Shown here: one piece after another, positions 57,077 through 64,000 of the stretch
Layout: the number at the start of each line of letters is the position of its first letter
Position numbering within the stretch: position 1 is the stretch's first letter
NCBI GenBank assembly: GCA_023653785.1
Contig: JAMKCH010079145.1
Coordinates: 1-64,000 of the forward strand
Direction of reading: 5' to 3'
Length of the DNA stretch: 64,000 nt
DNA from: Ophioderma brevispina
Lineage: Eukaryota; Echinodermata; Ophiuroidea; Amphilepidida; Ophiodermatidae
The notes under the pieces: generated by a model
The model's database searches: none
The model's input: the letters and a program-made list of their open reading frames with translations, nothing else
Told to the model about the DNA's origin: nothing
Position numbers and translations under genes: made by a program

Positions 57077-57620
57077 AGCAATAAAGCACATTTTTTAAAG
57101 AGTCACCCTAAATTTTTCAAATGATTATCTTTGTCGCACAGTTTGTGTTGATAATTGTTATAAACTATACTATGAATGGTTTGCTCAAAAGTGTGTCTTT
57201 GTCAGTAAAAGAAGTCGATTTTGTAATTAGAATCCGGATTCCACGATTGTAATTTAATGGCAAAGCTAGACACGCCAAATTTTCAGTCTGTTTTATTGGT
57301 GAAATAGTGCCACTTCACCAAAATGACCTCCAACTTGACTTTCCCTGAACTAAAGGAACAGCTAATGGATGATCATAGACACATACATTGTTCTATTCCT
57401 GGCTCATTTCATGCTGGAAGGACTTTTCTAGCAGCCACTGAATTATATCGGGATCCGATATTAATTAATTTAATTACAAAATTCATTCTATGTGATACAT
57501 AGACAGTTCAAGCTGTACCATTCACAGGTATTTTACTAGCCACTGCCAATGCAACGGTGCAAAAATCTTTAAAAAATTGGAAAATTGGGGGTGCTCTTTA
57601 AAAAATGAGCTGTTATTGCT
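57077..57620. mobile_element. TTAA-type MITE, family J copy 2
   Basis: Left end AGCAATAAAGCACATTTTTT with AAAGAGTCACCC; right end AATTGGGGGTGCTCTTTA with GAGCTGTTATTGCT then TTAA (57622-57625). It contains ATATCGGGATCCGATAT near 57450, the counterpart of the 22-bp palindrome in copy 1. Confidence 0.8.
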
Positions 57621-57894
57621 TTTAACCATAGGTGTCTGTGGGACTAAAAAATCACCGCTACAGATTGGAACCCACCGAAAGTATCACTTTGTGAGTAACT
57701 TTTTGATTAATCAAAAGTAGCTCATTGGGTGGGTAAAGTGTGTGTTGGCTTGTTGTAAGGTGCTTGTTCCGATGTTTGTTATTGTTTTCTACTTGATAGG
57801 AGGGCCTGACACTTGCACACAGCCCCATCAAGTACTGTGGGAAACAAACTTGCGGTTTTTATGGTAGAAGCATCCTAGGCGGAAATGTCAACCG

Positions 57895-58255
57895 TGCAGC
57901 ATGGTCAACCATGGTTAAAACATGGCTGACCATGGTTGACTAGGGTCAGCGATGATCAGCCATGGTGGCCTGACAGGGTCACTCATGGTTATCATGGTCC
58001 CCATGGTATACCATGGGTCGACCTTGCTTTAAGCATGGCTGAACTTGGTCAGCCATGGTCATCTCCTGACTTGACCATGGTTGACATGGATAACTTCAAG
58101 TATAACCATGGTCAACCATGCTTTAGCATGGCTGAGCATTGGCAGCCATGGTCATCACCTTGTGGGCATTGTTGACCCATGGTCACTCTACCATGGTCAA
58201 GCATGTATTATCACCTCATTGACCGGGTTGACCATGGTTTGACCATTATCACTTC
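57895..58255. repeat. cluster of ACCATGGT palindromes, block 1
   Basis: Variants of GGTTGACCATGGTTAAC and GGTCAGCCATGGTCA recur every 12-30 bp. ACCATGG or CCATGGT is the invariant core and is self-complementary. The order is not strictly periodic. Confidence 0.85.
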
Positions 58256-58440
58256 AGTGCAATGTTTTTCACTGCTATACAGGGATTCCCTGAGGTTTTC
58301 AGGATTTTTTCACCACTGTGAAGCTCTTTGACGTAGGTCTCCATTTTCTCGAGTCCTTTAGTCTTACAGTAGTGTGTTTTATACTGTTTGAAACTTTTTT
58401 ACAATTGATATTATTTATTTTGCCTCCTGTTATCAAATCA

Positions 58441-58512
58441 AGATAGGTTAGCTCAATTGGGTGAAGTCATTGCAGTCTTGTAAACAAAGGTCCCGGTTCA
58501 TTCCCGATCAGG
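58441..58512 (+). repeat. tRNA-Thr(TGT)-like sequence, probably SINE head
   Basis: A-box-like TAGCTCAATTGGG (58449-58461), an anticodon loop CTTGTAA with TGT (58479-58481) and B-box-like GGTTCATTCCC (58495-58505) are correctly spaced. The B box departs from GGTTCGANTCC and the acceptor stem does not close well. It is therefore a tRNA pseudogene or tRNA-derived SINE rather than a functional gene. It lies between the two CCATGG blocks. Confidence 0.6.
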
Positions 58513-58654
58513 TAATTGATTTTCTGTGCACTATATCATTAATGTACCTAAACATAAGATAGGAACTATACTGGTGTGTAAAACCATAGCGATTTGTTTT
58601 TTTTGGGGGGGGGAGGGTATACCATGTTTTTTTGTGAAAAAATGGCCACCATTG

Positions 58655-59065
58655 TCATCCGATGGTTGATCATGGACATTTTGACCATGCCGTGACCATG
58701 TCAACCATGGACAATTTGACGCATGGTCAACCATGGTTAAACATGTAGCAGGTTGACCATGGTTAACCATGTTTTGAAAATGGCACTCCACGGTCAACCA
58801 TGGTCAAAAACAACGCAAAAGTGACCATGTCAACCATGGTTAAACAATGGCCAAAGTTAACCATGGTGACCATTTTTTTGAAAATGGCACACTGCCGACC
58901 ATGGTCAAACATGCAGAGTTTTGGACCATGGTTACCATGGTCACTGGAATTTTTGACCATGGTTTGCGCCGGGCGGTGCCATTTTTCAAAAACATGGCTA
59001 ACCATGGTTTGACCATGGTCAAAACCCATGGTTGAACCTGTTTAACCATTGTTAAACCATGGCTT
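58655..59065. repeat. cluster of ACCATGGT palindromes, block 2
   Basis: Denser than block 1, with GTCAACCATGGTTAA and GACCATGGTTAACCATG repeated; CATTTTTTTGAAAATGGCAC words are interspersed. Overlapping open frames on both strands rich in Met-Val-Asn-His-Gly follow from the palindrome. Confidence 0.85.
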
Positions 59066-59635
59066 GTTTTCTGATAGGTAACACGTTTGCTATTTTCAAT
59101 ACGTTCTAATATTGATGGTTAACCATTAAAATGGGGGGGGTGGGTTTTATTTTTATCTATAATCTTGGGAATAAAATTGATTTGAGAGCTCAAATCTTCG
59201 GGACAGAATGATAAAATATGCCTTTCATCCAGGCTTCGAATTACCCAGGTGGCACACACATGCACAGGTGCATGTAACTTTTTTATTTTTTTCTGGTGCA
59301 TGTAACTTTTGTACCCTGCATTCACATGTGCATGTAAATTTAAAATTTGTGAAATCCATAATATATTCAATTTTTACTATGTCCTTTATGCTGAAATGAT
59401 AAACTGTTGAGCCCACTGTCAACATCCTAAATGTTCCAGTCTGATTGATAAAGGCTATACTCTACTAGTAACATCTGTGTTTCATTATGCCTGTGCATGT
59501 AACTTTCACATTTGGCATGTAAATTTTTGAAGTTCATCACCTGTGCGTGTAATTTCTGAAATTGTTAATTCGAAGCCTGCTTTCATCTGATATCAAAATT
59601 GATACTAACTTCCGGTAAATCAGGGGTCCCAAAGG
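59066..59635. other. no gene; tandem GTGCATGTAA words
   Basis: GGTGCATGTAACTTTT and CTGTGCATGTAACTTT recur between 59268 and 59560. Otherwise unassigned. Confidence 0.5.
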
Positions 59636-59853
59636 CAGGGGCATAACCAGGTTTTTTTCAGGGGGTGGCGCAAAGGGGGAGGCCACATGTTTTTCGGGGG
59701 GGGGAAAGGGTGCATGGCAATATATTAAAAATTTGTTAGTATAGTATTGGCCTATGTACAATCACGAATTTTTCAGGGGGGAAAGAGGGGGAAGATTCCC
59801 CACAAGGGAGGGGGAAAGCTGCCCCCCTCTGACCCCCCCTGGTTATGCCACTG
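59636..59853. mobile_element. hAT-like MITE, second type, with 8-bp duplication
   Basis: Termini CAGGGGCATAACCAGG and CCTGGTTATGCCACTG. Perfect flanking duplications CCCAAAGG (59628-59635 and 59854-59861). The related sequence at 53597-53615 (reverse) lacks the insertion. Confidence 0.92.
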
Positions 59854-59882
59854 CCCAAAGGCGATTGGAACTGCACCTTTAA

Positions 59883-60192
59883 AGGTGCATTTGTGATCTA
59901 GCCACTTCTCCTAGGGATTCAATAGAGAATCATTGACATTCCCAGGGGCTTTGGGGTTCAAGCTTCCAGGGTTTTGCTAATAAAAACATTTACAGTCAGC
60001 TTATTTTTAGTACAATTGGCTGGCATGTTCCAATCCTTGGAATGGCCAAGTCAGTGTGTGATGCATGTATGTATTATATTTTACTATGTGTATGTCCATA
60101 ATTACAGCGAATTACAAGCCTCCATCCCACTCCACCCAAAAAGATAACTTTCCAAAATTTTAGCTGACTCTGATGGTGCATTTCGATGTTAA
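59883..60192. mobile_element. TTAA-type element remnant starting AGGTGCATTTGTGATC
   Basis: It starts after TTAA (59879-59882) with a family B-like terminus. The same TTAA is preceded by GGAACTGCACCT, the end of another TTAA element. The right end is not clear; a family L element follows at 60193. Confidence 0.55.
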
Positions 60193-60857
60193 AGCTGACT
60201 CAGAGATGAGTGCGCATCATAGATATAGAAAAAGGAGATGCCATACGCCCGTGTTGAAGAATAGGCGGCCACCGTAACCATATTTTTAAAATTAGAAATA
60301 TTCATTACGATCATCCATTCGAAAAGCGCACGCATACGCGCATGCACCGTAACCTGTTGGCCTGGAAACGTACATCGTTCTATGCAAATGCATGAATACA
60401 TGAATAAATTGGTACACCAGATTATGGAAATCGATGAATAAATTGGTACACCGCGCAATGGAAATAAGTACGCACTGCGGCAAAAGATGGTTACGACTTT
60501 TGAGCTGGTGTTCGCCATCTAGTGTTATAATAGAAGTCTGTGGTGCGCATGCAATTTTCCAACAAATCGTGTTTTTTGCATACGTACATAATGCTTGTTC
60601 ATTAATCACTGTGTGAAATAACTAAGCTCATTTTAGCTCAAATCAAAGTCCTTCATATAGAAAATCACAACTTTGTTATAAAATTCTGGATCTGGAATTT
60701 TTGTTATACACGGTATCCCATGGGACTGTTATACTGTGCATAAATTCATTTCTAACTTTGGAATTAAGCATTTTAGCATTTATTTTTAGTTCTAGATTAC
60801 TATTTTTAATTACTACACACACACAAAAATTGTATTTCAAAATCTCTGAGTCAGCCT
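60193..60857. mobile_element. TTAA-type MITE, family L
   Basis: Termini AGCTGACTCAGAGATGAG and AATCTCTGAGTCAGCCT, flanked by TTAA (60189-60192 and 60858-60861). 665 bp. It contains a local duplication (GAATAAATTGGTACACC twice, near 60401 and 60435). The empty site is seen at 51430. Confidence 0.92.
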
Positions 60858-61099
60858 TTAAGAACAATTTGTTTATTACAGTGTACCATACACCACTGTG
60901 TTGTATAATTTCTGTCTGTGAACAGCCAGAAAATACAAAATTAAACATTCTTCCAGAGTTAAGTCTGTCAAGAATGACCTCAGCATGCTATATGTATCTG
61001 ATATCTTATGTTTGGCTGCATCAGGGCAGTTTCCATGTCTTTACTCATCATTTTAGGTGTATGTTTTCTATTTTGAGTATCAAAAAGACATGCTAGCCC

Positions 61100-61260
61100 A
61101 AATGTCCTTTTGATTTCTAGAGAGGAAGGGAAGTGGTAAAGGGATAGAAGCTAGAGAAGACTGGATGTCCGTGGCAGGATTCGAACCCGGGGCCTCCGGC
61201 GCACCACTCCCATGAGCAGGGATGGCAAGCCACGAGGGAGTCACGCCCATATTTTGTGCC
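61100..61260 (-). repeat. tRNA-derived SINE-like sequence
   Basis: On the minus strand a perfect B box GGGTTCGAATCC (61177-61188) is preceded by GGAGTGGTGCGCCGGAGGCC and followed by TGCCAC, which can pair with GTGGC upstream. No convincing A box and no clear cloverleaf. A purine-rich body (61115-61165) follows on the 3' side. Confidence 0.55.
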
Positions 61261-62481
61261 CATATGAGTGTTGGTACGATGACGTCATTTGGACCTAGTG
61301 CATTTTCCTAACCTCAGCTCGTTGAGTTCTAGTGGGTTTTGGTAGTGATAGGGCCAATTAGCTTTGTCCCACTTCACTCCCGGAGGCACTGACCTAAAAT
61401 GGCAGTACGTGTATGTGTGGTGGTCAAGATCCCTAGTTTGGTCCTCTTCTACAGTTTTTATACCCCCTGTTCAAGTATAATGTTTTTTATTTCTTAATAC
61501 CCCTACTTTGCCATAAAACTCCACAAAATTTATAGCTCTGTGGCTAAAATTTTGAGAAATTTTGCCAGTTTTTCTGTTTCAAACCTTTAATTTGACCCAA
61601 AGTTCAGCTTCCAAGTCCTTAAAGTTGGCCAAAAATCAGTTCCAAAGACCCTACTTTTGCTGAAAATTCTGTTCCAAAGCCCCATGTTTGGTGCTTTGCG
61701 TTGCACACCCCTATCCAAACCAAAGTTGAGTGCCCCCGGCACATTACCTCATCAGAATTGTGATTATAGTATATCAGAAGAAAGCTCATATTTTCTTGTA
61801 ACTCCAGTAAAATATTTCTCTCAGATTCTTCTTCTTAGCGTATCTACAAGTCATTACTAATGGCTTGTGGTGGGCAGGAATTATTCAAATGAGTAAGCTG
61901 ATCCGGGGCTGCGTGTACCAGACGCTCCTAACATGGCCCGCTTTTTTAGGCTGGTGCGGATTGAGAACAGCCAGAGGTTTTCACCCTACTCTTATATTCG
62001 ACACTGGCTGTGATGTACATGTACAGCTTTGGCTCTCTGTACATGGGATGTCCCCTTAACATTCCCTCCGAAGGATGGGATGCTTTCATGATTCATTTGC
62101 CCAATTCCAAGTGAACCATGGTATCGATGAAAAGACCCAAATGTGGTCGACCACATTATAACCACATTGTTCTATGGACCATTACACGGTACAGTGCACA
62201 CACACCAATGCAATTTTACGTACTACTCGGTCAAAGGCGTATAGTAACAATACACTGATCGATTTAAAAAGCTCAGGTAGTTAGGTGGATAAATTCTACC
62301 ATAATTTTAGTAATATATGTTACTAACAGCTTATTTTGAATAAAAGTTTTAAAGAATGAGAATAAAGGTATTATCTTTAGCCTCTGCTGTGTGTCTATCG
62401 TGTCATATCACATGAGCTACAACACTATTTTAGCATAAAACAACTCAATGCAAATAATGTTGTCTCTATTATAGTACACAT
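61261..62481. other. no feature supported
   Basis: Ordinary sequence with short open frames that lack start or splice context. No recognised repeat. Confidence 0.45.
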
Positions 62482-62485
62482 TTAA

Positions 62486-62814
62486 AGACACTATCAGTGA
62501 TTCACCCGAAAGATAAAGCATGTTTGAAATTTGCAGGAATAGCTTAAAAGTGAAGGATAAGTCTGTAGGACTCTCATAAAGTATATTTTCCAACTAAAAA
62601 ATTAACAGAAAAGGAAGAAACAGCAGTGTTCAAAGATATCATTCCCATTCAATTATGTGTTGTAGTAAGTGTCCGTAGGGACAGTAATGACAAAAATATC
62701 CCATTTTGTTCCTATTAGGTTGCTTTTGGTCTTTTAGGATACCTATACTTGTTACAAAAAATGAAAAAATCTGATTTTTGATGATTTTTATTTTCTGATT
62801 TAGCAAATCTGCCT
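62486..62814. mobile_element. TTAA-type MITE, family A copy 4
   Basis: Left terminus AGACACTATCAGTGATTCAC, right terminus ATTTAGCAAATCTGCCT, TTAA at 62482-62485 and 62815-62818. Same orientation as copy 1. The 122-codon open stretch on the minus strand (62639-63007) runs through it. Confidence 0.9.
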
Positions 62815-62818
62815 TTAA

Positions 62819-63857
62819 GCTTCTTTTACACAAACTGCTGGAATAATTTTCTGAAAATTTTTCAATTGGGTGTTTTGGTTGATATGTCTTCATGCGAAGT
62901 GACAAACATGATATGAAAAAAATCAGACCACTCATCTTTAATTCAAATTTTATTGTTTTCCCAAACAAATGGAAAGTTAGTGTATTATGACAGTATGGCA
63001 TCCTCATTTGTCTTTATACTGTCTGGACAGTCATGTGGTAAGCTATGTGTGTACATCATGTCTACCTTCCATCTGTCACTAGGTGAATGACTCAATCAAC
63101 AACCTCGCCCCCCCCCCCCACTTCATCGAAATTTATCATATTTTTCTCACTGAAATTAAGGGACCAGAAGAAAAGCTCCTTTCTTAAAGATGTTATGAAC
63201 AAAAAACGTCTCATGGGCCAATTAAGCACACAGTTTTGCTTCTATACTATCCTAACGGCTGGACCGATTTTAACTCATTATCATGTTTTGGGGAGTCCAA
63301 GTGTGGGAAAATATCGGATCTAAAACATGATAATGATAAAATTGAATGATTTACCCCCAATATTATTTGGTCTCGCTATGAGTTTTAAAATGTATTTTTG
63401 CAACTCATAGCTTGACCAATTAATTTGGGCTTAAGGTGTTTGCGTCGTCAGAGAACTTAGCTCAGCTACTGCGCATGCGTATTTCACATTTCACCTTGCG
63501 CCTTGCTTGAATCTGCGTATGGCGCACACGCAGATTTCGCGGAGAACTTGTTTTTTCAGCGCGTACAAATGCGATGTGTTGTGAAAGCGCAAAAGACAGA
63601 GTTGACCATGCCCTTTCTCTTCGCCATGATAAAAATGTTTTGTTGAGCGGGAAAAAAACATAAATTATTCTTTAAAAGAAAAATCGCTAATGTCAGAAAT
63701 TAGGAATGAATAGTCTCTAACTGCAAACAAACGAAGAGATCGGCGTCCAACAGGCACCCGTTGAAGTCTGACGCATTGTAGAAATATCGATTAATTAGAT
63801 ATGTGGGAAGGATGTGAAAAATTATGTCAAAAACATGGGTGTATTATTAACATACCT
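62819..63857. other. no gene; C-run and unassigned DNA
   Basis: A C-run lies at about 63107-63119 after CAACAACCTCG. No exon or named repeat otherwise. Confidence 0.5.
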
Positions 63858-63960
63858 TTAAAGGTTCTAGAGTTTAATATTTCAAGAACCATTTTCTTGG
63901 CCACAGAACCTTTTCTGGTTCTACAAAGAAACCCACAAAGGTTGGTTCTTTATAAGGGAC
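63858..63960. repeat. AAGGTTCT / AGAACC repeat
   Basis: AAAGGTTCTAGAG, CAAGAACCATTTTC, AGAACCTTTTCTGG, GGTTCTACAAAGAAACC and AAGGTTGGTTCTTT form a small set of direct and inverted copies, a common minisatellite or MITE style in animal genomes. Confidence 0.6.
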
Positions 63961-64000
63961 ATAGACCTGGAAGGGGGTGGTGTAGGGTGTATAGGGTGTG

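Noticed and set aside
58763..59049. Several overlapping open frames with MVN/HGQTMV repeats on both strands
   Set aside because: The ACCATGGT palindrome gives Met-Val and Pro-Trp in every frame; all frames are repeat artefacts.
57895..59065. CRISPR-like array of short repeats
   Set aside because: Unit spacing is irregular, repeats are degenerate palindromes, there are no distinct spacers or cas genes, and the DNA is eukaryotic.
61171..61250. Functional tRNA gene on the minus strand
   Set aside because: The B box is perfect but no proper A box, D-arm or anticodon stem can be formed, so SINE-derived is more likely.
62639..63007. 122-codon minus-strand open frame
   Set aside because: Most of it runs through family A MITE copy 4 and its flank; no domain.

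Overview
This is eukaryotic, animal-type DNA: AT-rich, no long open reading frames, short exons with GT/AG splice sites separated by introns of up to about 22 kb, and a very high density of small non-autonomous DNA transposons. Frequent AGGCCTA-type words and the types of repeat suggest a marine invertebrate, perhaps a deuterostome such as an echinoderm or hemichordate. That placement is an impression, not a demonstration. Nothing indicates bacterial, organellar or viral DNA.

The only gene I can support is a + strand, multi-exon gene whose middle part fills much of the window. Six exons are proposed: 1444-1800, 23514-23575, 27032-27245, 27840-27929, 28192-28278 and 44907-45015. Splice phases agree at exon 1/2, 2/3, 4/5 and 5/6. 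They disagree at 3/4, so an exon is missed or an indel is present there. The pieces encode a Ser/Arg-containing, mostly low-complexity protein with a coiled coil across exons 1-3 and a helical, charged segment in exon 6. I do not recognise the family. First and last exons are outside the window or not seen.

The rest is intron or intergenic sequence built of repeats. 2561-11409 is a composite element flanked by two halves of one satellite unit and containing a giant inverted repeat (arms 2787-4465 and 7826-10192) with nested insertions. 11.9-14.0 kb is a three-level nest. 15.5-17.2 kb holds a foldback element and a tandem satellite of about 306 bp. 18.5-22.2 kb holds minisatellites and two inverted-repeat elements. 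23.5-28.3 kb is the relatively clean exon cluster. 28.3-44.9 kb is one long intron with G/C homopolymers, a set of six octamer-containing modules, a GT-rich higher-order minisatellite, a non-LTR retrotransposon remnant and MITEs. 45-64 kb is MITE-dense, with a CCATGG-palindrome cluster and tRNA-derived sequences.

The strongest result is a set of at least eight MITE families that share TTAA target sites and AG...CT termini, often inserted side by side on one shared TTAA, plus several hAT-like MITEs with 8-bp target duplications. Several insertions can be checked against empty sites elsewhere in the window. Small indels between repeat copies may be age or assembly noise, so exact element edges are approximate.
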